The notes beneath the pieces are model-generated. The model did no database searches. It saw only the letters and a program-made list of their open reading frames with translations, and had not been told where the DNA came from. This document shows positions 1 through 6,864 of a stretch of DNA of 11,850 nucleotides, in pieces; within the stretch, counting starts at the first letter, position 1; each line of letters opens with the position of its first letter. Location of the stretch: the NCBI GenBank assembly GCA_021799405.1, contig JAJZAL010000164.1, positions 1 to 11,850 of the forward strand, given 5' to 3'. This DNA is from Acidobacteriota bacterium (lineage in GTDB: Bacteria; Acidobacteriota; Terriglobia; Terriglobales; Acidobacteriaceae). Both the position numbers and the translations under genes were made by a program.

Positions 1-137
1 CCGCTGATACCCCCGGTCAAGTCTGGACGCACGCGGAGATGCCTGGACCACCATGGAAATGCTTCTTATTATTTTCAGTGGCTTACGGGTATGGGTCGGA
101 GGGGAATGGACCGCGGTGGACAACCATGGACAAGGCT

Positions 138-227
138 TGGCGGAGGGAGAGGGATTCGAACCCCCGGTACCCTTTCGGGCACAACGGTTTTCAAGACCGC
201 CGGTATCAACCACTCACCCATCCCTCC
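138..227 (-). tRNA. tRNA-Ser (anticodon UGA), CCA encoded
   Basis: Read on the minus strand this folds as a class II (long variable arm) tRNA. The 7-bp acceptor stem pairs GGAGGGA (221-227) with TCCCTCC (142-148). The discriminator is G at 141, followed by a genomically encoded CCA at 138-140. The anticodon stem GCGGT/ACCGT closes a loop CTTGAAA with anticodon TGA at 191-193. The variable arm is a GC-rich hairpin with a GAAA loop, and the T arm contains TTCGAAT. The long variable arm, the UGA anticodon and the G discriminator together specify serine. It decodes UCN codons, chiefly UCA. No protein gene overlaps it credibly, and I see no duplicated tRNA 3' end nearby that would mark an integrated element. 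Confidence 0.96.
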
Positions 228-497
228 GCTGCGGAAAGCGGGCGCCGCTCTTTCAGTTTATCGTAACTCTTGCGAAGGAGTCCCCGCTCCAACCTCTGTG
301 GATGGACCATAAGCGGCAGGTTCGCGAGGCTCGCTCCTGAGCCAATCGGAACGCCGGGATGAGCCCTTGATGGCCGGAGTTTCGCTCTCCAACCGATCTT
401 GCATCCAGGAAACGGCATGACCGGCGATAAAAATAAGGCCACAACTCGCTCCATTCTCCTTTATTGAAAGTTTGATGGCATAACAAGCGCGTCTCAT

Positions 498-513
498 CGT
501 GACCACGGTCACA
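498..513. promoter_or_regulatory. CRP/FNR-family-like operator (inverted repeat)
   Basis: The sequence is CGTGA-CCACGG-TCACA. It matches 9 of the 10 defined bases of the enterobacterial CRP consensus TGTGA-N6-TCACA, and it contains a perfect 6-bp inverted repeat (GTGACC at 499-504, GGTCAC at 507-512). It lies about 160 bp upstream of the gltA start codon. CRP/FNR-type regulation of TCA-cycle genes is common, but which regulator (if any) this host uses here is unknown. A single match of this size can arise by chance. Confidence 0.3.
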
Positions 514-560
514 GACAATCGTTATCTCAAACGCGGGAAATCTACGATTGCGGGGTAATT

Positions 561-614
561 GGCTTCGCCCATGGCGGATCAGGGCCGGTCAGAGAGCGAA
601 GCCGGTTTTCTTTT
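561..614 (+). terminator. Terminator-like hairpin in the gltA leader
   Basis: GGCTTCGC (561-568) and GCGAAGCC (596-603) form a perfect 8-bp inverted repeat with a 27-nt loop. TTTTCTTTT (606-614) follows two bases after the stem. No plus-strand gene lies upstream, so it would act either on the gltA leader transcript (attenuation) or on stray transcription entering from the left. A competing short stem (601-605 with 617-621, one G-U pair) would sequester the 3' arm. The long loop makes it a weaker terminator than average, so function is an inference. Confidence 0.4.
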
Positions 615-656
615 GCCTGGCAAATTCAACCCGGCTTGACACTGGATGTCGAAAAC

Positions 657-664
657 AAAGGAGA
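657..664 (+). promoter_or_regulatory. Ribosome binding site of gltA
   Basis: AAAGGAGA sits 7 nt before the ATG at 672. It decides the start codon: an in-frame TTG at 636 would add 12 residues but has no such site. Confidence 0.85.
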
Positions 665-671
665 TACTTGG

Positions 672-1982
672 ATGGAATCGAACACTCTCACGATCACTGA
701 CAATCGTACCGGCCGGACCTACACGCTGCCCATCCAGGACGGAACCGTGCGCGCGATGGATCTGCGTCAAATCCGCATCAGCGACGATGATTTCGGCCTT
801 ATGACGTATGATCCGGCATTCATGAACACGGCTTCGTGCCGGAGCAGCATTACCTACATCGATGGCGACCGCGGCATTCTCGAATATCGGGGCTATCCCA
901 TAGAAGTGCTCGCGGAACACTGCACATTCCTCGAAGTCGCCTACCTGTTGCTCTTCGGCGAACTGCCAAACGAATCGGAATTGAAAGAGTGGGTCTCTCA
1001 AATCACCCACCACACCATGATCCACGAAACCACCCGAAAATTCATGGAGGGCTTCCGCTATAACGCCCATCCCATGTCCATGCTCGTGAGCACGGTGGCG
1101 GCCCTGTCTTCGGTGTATCCAGAGGCAAAGAACGTCCACGATGAGGCAAACCGATTACTGCAGGTGAAACGGCTGATCGCCAAGATGCCGACCATTGCAG
1201 CCATGTCCTACCGTCACAGCGTCGGATTTCCCTATGTCTTTCCCGACAACGATCTGACCTATACCGAGAACTTCATGAACATGCTGTGGAGGATGGTCGA
1301 ACCCAAGTATGCGGCAAATCCGGTGCTGGCGCGCGCGCTCGACATCCTGTTTATCCTTCATGCCGACCATGAGCAGAATTGCAGCACCAACACAATGCGT
1401 TCAGTGGGAAGCTCCGAGGCTGACCCCTATTCCTCGGTTGCCGCCGCGGCGGCAGCGTTGTCGGGCCCGCTGCACGGCGGCGCAAATGAGCAGGTCCTCA
1501 AGATGCTTGACGAAATCGGCGCCAAGGAGAATGTGCCTGCATACATTCAGCACGTCAAGGATGGACACGGCAAGCTGATGGGCTTTGGGCATCGTGTGTA
1601 TAAGAACCACGACCCGCGCGCCAAGATCATCAAGTGGACTGCCGAACAAGTATTCCAGATTACGGGGAGAAATCCCAAGCTCGATATCGCGCTGGAACTG
1701 GAGAGGATCGCGCTTGAAGACGAGTACTTTGTCAAGCGGAAGCTGTATCCCAATGTCGATTTTTATTCCGGAATCATCTACCAGGCCATGGGCTTCAAGC
1801 CGGAGCTGTTTACCGTCCTCTTCGCCATCCCGCGCACCGTGGGGTGGTTGGCGCAGTGGCAGGAGATGCACCTGGACGCGGAGCAGAAGATCGCGCGCCC
1901 GCGCCAGATCTACACCGGTCAGCGCAAACGCGCCTTTATTCCGATGGAAGAGCGCCAGGCCGCCGCTGTGCTGAAGGCGTAG
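672..1982 (+). CDS. gltA: Citrate synthase
   Basis: Citrate synthase condenses oxaloacetate and acetyl-CoA to citrate, the entry step of the TCA cycle, in the cytoplasm. The product is 436 residues, the usual size for bacterial GltA (E. coli 427). The signature HADHEQNCSTNTMRSVGSS occupies residues 230-248. The three catalytic residues are visible: His268 in GPLHGG, His307 in GFGHRVYK and Asp363 in NVDFYSG. The N-terminal 50 or so residues form the beta-rich domain found in the Gram-negative hexameric type. The ATG at 672 is chosen because of the AAAGGAGA site 7 nt upstream. mdh follows on the same strand after 86 bp, so the two genes supply and use oxaloacetate in adjacent steps and may be co-transcribed. 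Nothing in the sequence looks broken. Confidence 0.97.
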   Translation: MESNTLTITDNRTGRTYTLPIQDGTVRAMDLRQIRISDDDFGLMTYDPAFMNTASCRSSITYIDGDRGILEYRGYPIEVLAEHCTFLEVAYLLLFGELPNESELKEWVSQITHHTMIHETTRKFMEGFRYNAHPMSMLVSTVAALSSVYPEAKNVHDEANRLLQVKRLIAKMPTIAAMSYRHSVGFPYVFPDNDLTYTENFMNMLWRMVEPKYAANPVLARALDILFILHADHEQNCSTNTMRSVGSSEADPYSSVAAAAAALSGPLHGGANEQVLKMLDEIGAKENVPAYIQHVKDGHGKLMGFGHRVYKNHDPRAKIIKWTAEQVFQITGRNPKLDIALELERIALEDEYFVKRKLYPNVDFYSGIIYQAMGFKPELFTVLFAIPRTVGWLAQWQEMHLDAEQKIARPRQIYTGQRKRAFIPMEERQAAAVLKA

Positions 1983-2002
1983 CCTCATCATCATAAGCAT
2001 TC

Positions 2003-2039
2003 TGGCCCGGATCGACCCTTTGCGGCCGGGTCCGGGCCA
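2003..2039 (+). other. Inverted repeat between gltA and mdh
   Basis: TGGCCCGGA (2003-2011) and TCCGGGCCA (2031-2039) form a perfect 9-bp, very GC-rich stem with a 19-nt loop. Within the loop CCC and GGG can pair further. It begins 20 nt after the gltA stop. There is no T-run after it, so it is more likely a transcript-stabilising or partial-termination hairpin than a clean intrinsic terminator. Confidence 0.5.
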
Positions 2040-2068
2040 AAGCGTTCAAGCGAAAGGAAGGAACAACC

Positions 2069-3028
2069 ATGCGCAGCAAAGTCACGATTGTGGGTTCCGG
2101 CAACGTAGGCGCCACGACGGCACATTGGATTGCCGCCAGTGGCGTTGCCGATATTGTGCTCGTGGATGTAGTCGACGGCGTGCCGCAGGGCAAAGGGCTG
2201 GATCTTCTTGAAGCCATGCCCATCGCGCGCAAAGATGTCGTGATTCGCGGCACCCAGGACTACGCCGATACCGCGGACTCCGATATTGTGGTCATCACTG
2301 CCGGCGTGGCGCGCAAGCCCGGAATGAGCCGCGATGACCTGCTCAACACCAACCTCAGGATCATGCGCGACGTGGTGAGCGAAGTCGTGCGCCATTCGCC
2401 TCTGGCCATCCTGGTGATCGTCTCCAATCCGTTGGACGCAATGGCCTACGCCGCTTACAAAGTCAGCGGTTTCCCGCGGTCCAGAGTTATCGGCATGGCG
2501 GGCGTGCTCGATTCGGCGCGCTTCCGGGCGTTTATCGCCCAGGAACTGCATGTCAGCGTTGCCGATGTTACGGCATTCGTCCTTGGCGGACACGGAGATT
2601 CGATGGTCCCGCTGCCGCGATATTCCTCGGTAGGCGGCATTCCGATCACGGAGCTGCTTGACGGCGAAGCCATTGAAAGGCTAGTCCAGCGCACCCGCAA
2701 CGGCGGCGCCGAGATCGTCAAGTATCTCAAAACCGGCAGCGCTTATTACGCTCCCGGCGCGGCGGTTGCCGAGATGGTTGAAGCCATCCTTCAGTCTCGG
2801 AACAGAATCCTGCCTTGCGCCGCTTACCTCGAAGGCGAATACGGAATCCACGGATTGTTTATGGGCGTTCCGTGCAAGCTTGGCGATGGCGGCATCGAGG
2901 AGGTTCTGCAGATCAAGCTCACCGAGCAGGAGAAAGGCGCATTTCAAAACAGCGCAAACGCGGTAAAGACACTGGCGGATCTGGTGGATGAAAACCTGGC
3001 TCATCCGGCCATCAGTTCAGCCTCCTGA
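2069..3028 (+). CDS. mdh: Malate dehydrogenase, NAD-dependent (LDH-like type)
   Basis: This enzyme oxidises malate to oxaloacetate with NAD+ in the cytoplasm and so feeds the upstream citrate synthase. The 319-residue product has the Rossmann motif GSGNVG at residues 9-14 and Asp33 at the end of beta-2, the residue that binds the NAD ribose and disfavours NADP. Substrate arginines are Arg82 and Arg88 (ARKPGMSR) and Arg151 (DSARFR). Asn120 lies in SNPLD, and the catalytic pair is Asp148 and His175 (GGHGDS). Arg82 at the specificity position indicates malate rather than lactate dehydrogenase. The length fits the 310-320-residue LDH-like MDH group. The ATG at 2069 follows AAAGGAAGGA (2053-2062) by 6 nt. 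The gene is the second of a gltA-mdh pair and ends against the converging dsr cluster. Confidence 0.95.
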   Translation: MRSKVTIVGSGNVGATTAHWIAASGVADIVLVDVVDGVPQGKGLDLLEAMPIARKDVVIRGTQDYADTADSDIVVITAGVARKPGMSRDDLLNTNLRIMRDVVSEVVRHSPLAILVIVSNPLDAMAYAAYKVSGFPRSRVIGMAGVLDSARFRAFIAQELHVSVADVTAFVLGGHGDSMVPLPRYSSVGGIPITELLDGEAIERLVQRTRNGGAEIVKYLKTGSAYYAPGAAVAEMVEAILQSRNRILPCAAYLEGEYGIHGLFMGVPCKLGDGGIEEVLQIKLTEQEKGAFQNSANAVKTLADLVDENLAHPAISSAS

Positions 3029-3038
3029 AGGGAGGACG

Positions 3039-3068
3039 CAGGAGCCTGCTATCGCAAGCAGGCTCCTG
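3039..3068. terminator. Bidirectional hairpin between converging mdh and dsrN
   Basis: CAGGAGCCTGCT (3039-3050) and AGCAGGCTCCTG (3057-3068) form a perfect 12-bp stem with a 6-nt loop. It lies in the 75-bp gap between the stop codons of two converging genes, where a shared terminator is expected. There is no obvious T-run on either side, so a transcription roadblock, Rho-assisted termination or 3'-end protection are also possible. A smaller 5-bp stem (3021-3025 with 3031-3035) overlaps the mdh stop. Confidence 0.6.
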
Positions 3069-3103
3069 GCGCAGCCCGCAGAATCACTGTCAGGGAATCC
3101 TGG

Positions 3104-4501
3104 CTACACCTTGACGGCCCTTGTTCTCAACGCAAACTCATGAGCTGCGAGCACCATGCCTTTGCCCCATTCCGGCGTAGCGCCAGCATGCAGATGGGTA
3201 TATCCCGCCATCACGTTGCCCACAAGCAGGCAATCCCGGCCATCGGAGCATCCGGCGCCACGGACGACGGCGCAGGCAGTATGCGGCGGTTCAGCGGCAC
3301 CCATGATGCGTGAGTAATGAAACTCGTGCCCGCGCAGAACCGTCTTCAGCGGGAAGAATGGATTCCGCGTGTCAACCCGCAGTTCACTGTATCCATGACC
3401 TTGAGGAGTCGAAAAGACCTCGACATCGATGGAAAGAACATCGGCCATCGGATAACGCGTGCCCTTCCAGATCATACTGCGCGCCAGGAGCATCAGGCCG
3501 CCGCACTCAGCATAGACAGGCAGGCCGTTCTCACATGCCCGGCGCAACGAGGCAAGGAAGCTTTTGTTAGCCGCGAGTTCTCGCGCATGCGTTTCAGGAA
3601 ATCCGCCTCCTATGTAAAGTGCGCACAGGTCATCAGGCAGGGCGGAAGAGCGCATGGCGGAAAGAGGAACAACTTCGGCGCCGGCGCGTTCCAATTCTTC
3701 TAGATTTTCAGGATAATAAAAGCTGAATGCCGAGTCTTTCAGGTATCCGATCTTGAGCCCGCGCGCATTGGGCAGTAGTGGACGCTCTTCCGCGTAGGGT
3801 TCGAGTGGAAAGGCGCTGTACGCAATCTCGATCAGCCTATCCACATCCATTCGGCCTTTCACAATTCTCAACAGGCCTTCCTCCACGTGGTCAATGGCAC
3901 CGTGCTCCTCAGGAGGCACGAGTCCGAGATGCCGCTCAGGCAGAGGGTTGAATGTCGCTCTTGGAAGCGCGCCAATGACCGGAATTCCGCAGGAAGATTC
4001 GATCGCCTCGCTCAGGACCTTTTCATGCCTTCGGCCGTTGACATTATTCAGCACCACGCCGCGCAAAGAAAGCCGTGGGTCGAGCTTCTGGCAGCCGAGA
4101 ACCAGCGCGGCGGCCGTGCGCGTCATTTTAGTCGCATCCACCACAAGCACCACTGGAGCGGAGAGAGTCTCAGCCAACACAGCGCTCGAATGCGTCCCCG
4201 CGGCATCAAATCCGTCGAAGAGGCCGCGATTGCCTTCAATCAGATTGACTCCCTCGGAGGTGCCGTGGCGCAGGAATGAGGCACACACGCGCTCGGGGCC
4301 CATCAGAAATGTATCGAGATTGCGCACCGGACTGGCAGATGCCCACGCCAGCCACGCCGGGTCAATGTAGTCCGGCCCTTTCTTGAAGGCGCGCACTTCG
4401 ACACCAGCGCGCCTCAAGAGAAGCAATGCTCCGATTGAGACGACAGTCTTACCTGAACCGCCGGAGAGGCCTGCAATCAGCAGGCGCGGCATGGCGCGCA
4501 T
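3104..4501 (-). CDS. dsrN: DsrN: siroheme amidase of the cobyrinic acid a,c-diamide synthase (CbiA/CobB) family
   Basis: CbiA/CobB enzymes amidate tetrapyrrole carboxylates using ATP and glutamine. The dsr-linked member DsrN is assigned to making the siroheme amide used by dissimilatory sulfite reductase. The 465-residue product has an N-terminal P-loop GLSGGSGKT (residues 11-19) and the KKGPDYIDPAW motif. A C-terminal class I glutamine amidotransferase domain follows, with IGGGFPE (297-303), nucleophile Cys333 in YAECGGLMLL and the histidine motif GYTHLHAG (His436). Both halves look intact. Neither ATG at 4501 nor ATG at 4492 has a clear ribosome site; 4501 is used here, and 4492 would start MPRLLIAG. 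The gene begins 26 bp after the dsrD-like stop and is last in the cluster. Sequence alone cannot separate DsrN from cobalamin CbiA. The dsr context and the absence of other cobalamin genes favour DsrN. Confidence 0.85.
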   Translation of the reverse strand: MRAMPRLLIAGLSGGSGKTVVSIGALLLLRRAGVEVRAFKKGPDYIDPAWLAWASASPVRNLDTFLMGPERVCASFLRHGTSEGVNLIEGNRGLFDGFDAAGTHSSAVLAETLSAPVVLVVDATKMTRTAAALVLGCQKLDPRLSLRGVVLNNVNGRRHEKVLSEAIESSCGIPVIGALPRATFNPLPERHLGLVPPEEHGAIDHVEEGLLRIVKGRMDVDRLIEIAYSAFPLEPYAEERPLLPNARGLKIGYLKDSAFSFYYPENLEELERAGAEVVPLSAMRSSALPDDLCALYIGGGFPETHARELAANKSFLASLRRACENGLPVYAECGGLMLLARSMIWKGTRYPMADVLSIDVEVFSTPQGHGYSELRVDTRNPFFPLKTVLRGHEFHYSRIMGAAEPPHTACAVVRGAGCSDGRDCLLVGNVMAGYTHLHAGATPEWGKGMVLAAHEFALRTRAVKV

Positions 4502-4527
4502 AGAATTAAAATCGCAGACAGCCGCTC

Positions 4528-4791
4528 TTACCCCGCCTGCTGCGATCCCTCCTTCGGCGGCAGCTGAATGTAAGAACCGCCCAGATAGCTGTAAATACAA
4601 CGGCCCGAATCAATCAGAATCCGGATAGCCTTCTTGCAGTCATCCTTGCTGCAGGCAGCTTCGCCGTGTTTAGCGATCATGGCCTTGGTGAGATCGCCGG
4701 CTTTCAGATTCTTCTTGCCCTCACATTCGGCAACCAGCTGATACATCTCGTCCGCAAGTGTTTCGATGGGAACAGCCGCGGTTTCGCTCAT
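4528..4791 (-). CDS. dsrD: DsrD-like small winged-helix protein
   Basis: This small 87-residue cytoplasmic protein has no membrane segment. Its middle and end fit a DsrD-type winged helix: a KKNLKAGDLTKAM segment (residues 26-38), a helix DDCKKAIRILIDSG (50-63), then a beta-wing IYSYLGGSYIQLP (66-78). This resembles, from memory, the Desulfovibrio DsrD pattern of a VKKILTALV helix followed by a YW-SSGST-MYGL wing. DsrD is reported to be an activator of DsrAB. Four cysteines (23, 47, 52, 65) are unusual for such a short protein. The start at 4791 is preferred because GAGG lies 7 nt upstream and ATG overlaps the preceding stop (ATGA); an ATG at 4797 sits too close to that site. It lies between the siroheme methyltransferase and dsrN. 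The identification rests on pattern, size and context; another winged-helix protein remains possible. Confidence 0.62.
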   Translation of the reverse strand: MSETAAVPIETLADEMYQLVAECEGKKNLKAGDLTKAMIAKHGEAACSKDDCKKAIRILIDSGRCIYSYLGGSYIQLPPKEGSQQAG

Positions 4792-5561
4792 ACGCATACC
4801 TCTTTCCGCTCCAGGCTCGAAGCAATCAGTTGCTGTAATCTCTCTCGAAGGCGGACCACCTCGCCGACGACCAGTGTTGCCGGCGGTTCGATGCCGGCAC
4901 GGCGCACATCGGCGGCGATCGTCTCCAGCGTGCCGGTGACAACGTGTTCGCCATCCCAATACGCCATCTGAATCATGGCCGCGGGCGTATCCGGGGAGCG
5001 GCCCGCGGCAATCAGCTTGCGCGCGATTGTCTCGACGTTATGCACGCACATGAGAAAAACTGAAGTGTCGATGCCGGCCACGGCCTGCCAGTCCACACGA
5101 TCGCCGTTCCCTTCGGCGTTGTGTCCGGTGACGATGGCGACCGACGACGAGGCGTCGCGGTGCGTCACGGCGATTCCCGCGCTAAGCGGCGCGGAAAGGC
5201 AGGAGGACACGCCCGGCACCACTTCAAAGGGAACGCCGTGCTCCGCAAGATACTCCACCTCTTCTCCGCCGCGCCCGAAGAGAAACGGATCGCCCCCTTT
5301 GATCCGGACAACGGTCTTCCCCTCCCGCGCTTTTTGCACCAGGAGCGCATGAATCTCATCCTGGCGGGTATGATGCCCCGGGGCCTTGCCCATATAGATC
5401 TTCTCCGCATCGGACTTCGCCAGCGCGAGCACTCCACGCTGGATGAGACGGTCATAGACGAGCACGTCACCAATGCTGATGCGCTGCACGGCGCGGATGG
5501 TCAATAGATCCGGATCTCCCGGCCCAGCGCCCACCAGAATTACTTTTCCCATCTTCGCCAT
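4788..5561 (-). CDS. cobA: Uroporphyrinogen-III C-methyltransferase (SUMT; CobA/DsrV-like)
   Basis: SUMT uses two S-adenosylmethionines to convert uroporphyrinogen III to precorrin-2, the committed step towards siroheme (and cobalamin). The 257-residue product carries the family motifs in order: VGAGPGDPDLLT (residues 10-21), YDRL (36-39), IKGGDPFLFGRGGEE (87-101), VPGVSS (115-120) and AVTHRD (131-136). It is a stand-alone enzyme, with no fused HemD or CysG dehydrogenase/ferrochelatase part. The ATG at 5561 is preferred because a GGGGGAAGTGA stretch lies about 10 nt upstream. A GTG at 5585 would add 8 residues and ATG 5552 would remove 3. It follows dsrP by 45 bp and overlaps the dsrD-like gene by 4 bp. 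Green sulfur bacteria likewise place a gene of this family, called dsrV, after dsrP. Here it should supply siroheme for DsrAB. Confidence 0.93.
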   Translation of the reverse strand: MAKMGKVILVGAGPGDPDLLTIRAVQRISIGDVLVYDRLIQRGVLALAKSDAEKIYMGKAPGHHTRQDEIHALLVQKAREGKTVVRIKGGDPFLFGRGGEEVEYLAEHGVPFEVVPGVSSCLSAPLSAGIAVTHRDASSSVAIVTGHNAEGNGDRVDWQAVAGIDTSVFLMCVHNVETIARKLIAAGRSPDTPAAMIQMAYWDGEHVVTGTLETIAADVRRAGIEPPATLVVGEVVRLRERLQQLIASSLERKEVCV

Positions 5562-5606
5562 GTCCGCTTCACTTCCCCCAATCACAAACGCTCGAACACT
5601 CCGCGC

Positions 5607-6860
5607 TCAATCCGCCTGCTGCATCCGCGTCGACACGATAGAAGGCGCCGCCTGATGGCTTTCGGCCTCGGGAACAATGGAGTGTTGAACTCCTGCCAGT
5701 TCTCCGAGTTCCTCTCGAACCGAAAGTGCGATCTTATAGAACACGGTGATCAGCAATGCGCCGATCGCCCAGATTCCCATCACGATGCTCCACTCGGGCA
5801 GCGTGGGCGTGTACTGCGTGACCGCTTCCAGCGGAGACGGCACAAATCCGCCAACGATCAGCCCGAGTCCTTTATCGAGCCAGAGCGAGAGAAACACAAA
5901 AACGCACGCCACCGGCAAGAGGCTAGGGCTCGTTCGCCACGCAGGAACCAGCAGCAGGATCAGCGCCGCAACACCGAGCGAGATCGAGAGCCACATCCAG
6001 GGAACAAGGTGATAGTTCCCATCGAGTCCCCAGTAGAGATATTCGAGATGCTGCACATCCCCAGGGATGCGGCCGTAGAGAACCGTAAACGCCTCAACCA
6101 GGATGAAGAAGATGTTGATGATCGTGGCATATGTCACGATGACCGCAAGCTTTTCGATCGCTTTCTGCCCCGCATCAAAGCCTGTCAACCTGCGCAGCAC
6201 CAGGCAGAACAGAATCAAGAGCGCAGGACCGGAAGCGAAGGCAGAGGCAAGAAAACGCGGCGCCAGGATCGCAGTTAGCCAGAAAGCCCTGCCCGGAAGA
6301 CCGCTGTACAGGAACGCCGTGACCGTATGAATGCTGACTGCCCAGGGAATAGAAAGCAGGATGACGGGCTTGATCCAGCCCGGAGCTGGCACCTCCTCGC
6401 GCTCGGCGGTAAGCATGACTAATGTGATGATCACATTGAGCACGAGATAGCCACTCAGCGAGATCATGTCCCAGAACATCAGCGACCACGGCGTTGGATA
6501 CAGGATGATATTCAGCACCCTCATCGGCTGGCCGAGATCGACAAAGATGAAGAGGCAGCACATGATCACCGCGGAGATGGCCAGGAATTCGCCGAGAATC
6601 GTGATGCGGCCAAACTGCTTGTAGTCGTGCAGATAGTAGGGCAGCACAACCATCACCGCCGAAGCCGCGACTCCTACAAAGAACGTAAACTGCGCGATAT
6701 AAAGGCCCCAGCTCACATCGCGGCTCATGCCCGTGACGCCCAGCCCTACGTTTAGCTGGTACAAGTAGGAGATAAAGCCGGCGGCAGTCACGCAAAGCAG
6801 GCCGAATAGCCATGTCCAGTACCGGCGGCTCCCTGCGATCGCTTTTTCGAACATAAACAT
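5607..6860 (-). CDS. dsrP: DsrP, NrfD-family integral membrane subunit of the DsrMKJOP complex
   Basis: DsrP is the second membrane quinone-interacting subunit of DsrMKJOP and pairs with the periplasmic iron-sulfur protein DsrO. The 417-residue product is highly hydrophobic, with about ten membrane segments starting near residues 15-35 and ending near 370-390. A roughly 35-residue polar tail follows. Loop motifs such as VDLGQPMR, YPTPWSLMFWD and SIHTVTAFLYSG are typical of NrfD/PsrC proteins. The ATG at 6860 is 4 nt after the dsrO stop, and an ATG two codons later (6854) is also possible. The open frame continues upstream to 7109, but that extension lies inside dsrO in another frame and is not coding. 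The ribosome site (GGTGTGA) is weak, which suggests translational coupling to dsrO. Confidence 0.93.
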   Translation of the reverse strand: MFMFEKAIAGSRRYWTWLFGLLCVTAAGFISYLYQLNVGLGVTGMSRDVSWGLYIAQFTFFVGVAASAVMVVLPYYLHDYKQFGRITILGEFLAISAVIMCCLFIFVDLGQPMRVLNIILYPTPWSLMFWDMISLSGYLVLNVIITLVMLTAEREEVPAPGWIKPVILLSIPWAVSIHTVTAFLYSGLPGRAFWLTAILAPRFLASAFASGPALLILFCLVLRRLTGFDAGQKAIEKLAVIVTYATIINIFFILVEAFTVLYGRIPGDVQHLEYLYWGLDGNYHLVPWMWLSISLGVAALILLLVPAWRTSPSLLPVACVFVFLSLWLDKGLGLIVGGFVPSPLEAVTQYTPTLPEWSIVMGIWAIGALLITVFYKIALSVREELGELAGVQHSIVPEAESHQAAPSIVSTRMQQAD

Positions 6861-6864
6861 GGCA

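Larger units (their letters stand above)
228..671. other. Intergenic region between tRNA-Ser and gltA
   Basis: This gap of about 440 bp separates the divergent tRNA-Ser and gltA. I find no credible gene: the open frames are short, lack a well-placed ribosome site, and the longest minus-strand one runs into the tRNA. It holds a CRP-like inverted repeat (498-513) and a hairpin followed by a T-run (561-614), listed separately. I could not pick a convincing sigma-70 promoter for either flanking gene. TTGACA at 636-641 has no matching -10 at 16-18 bp. Confidence 0.7.

Noticed and set aside
1..227. Integration of a mobile element at tRNA-Ser
   Set aside because: No second copy of the tRNA 3' end and no integrase gene are visible. 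The short direct repeats nearby are unrelated to the tRNA sequence.
206..518. Minus-strand open frames of 77-86 codons upstream of the tRNA
   Set aside because: They have no recognisable protein pattern and overlap one another, and the longest downstream reach enters the tRNA.
636..668. TTGACA at 636-641 as a -35 box for gltA
   Set aside because: No acceptable -10 lies 16-18 bp downstream. The best candidate (GATACT) is 21 bp away and would start transcription within the gltA start region.
2069..3028. Lactate dehydrogenase as an alternative for mdh
   Set aside because: Arg82 at the substrate-specificity position and the ARKPGMSR loop indicate malate dehydrogenase.
3104..4501. Cobalamin biosynthesis CbiA rather than DsrN
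   Set aside because: No other cobalamin-specific gene is present, and the neighbours are dsr and siroheme genes. The reading is kept as a possibility in the feature entry.
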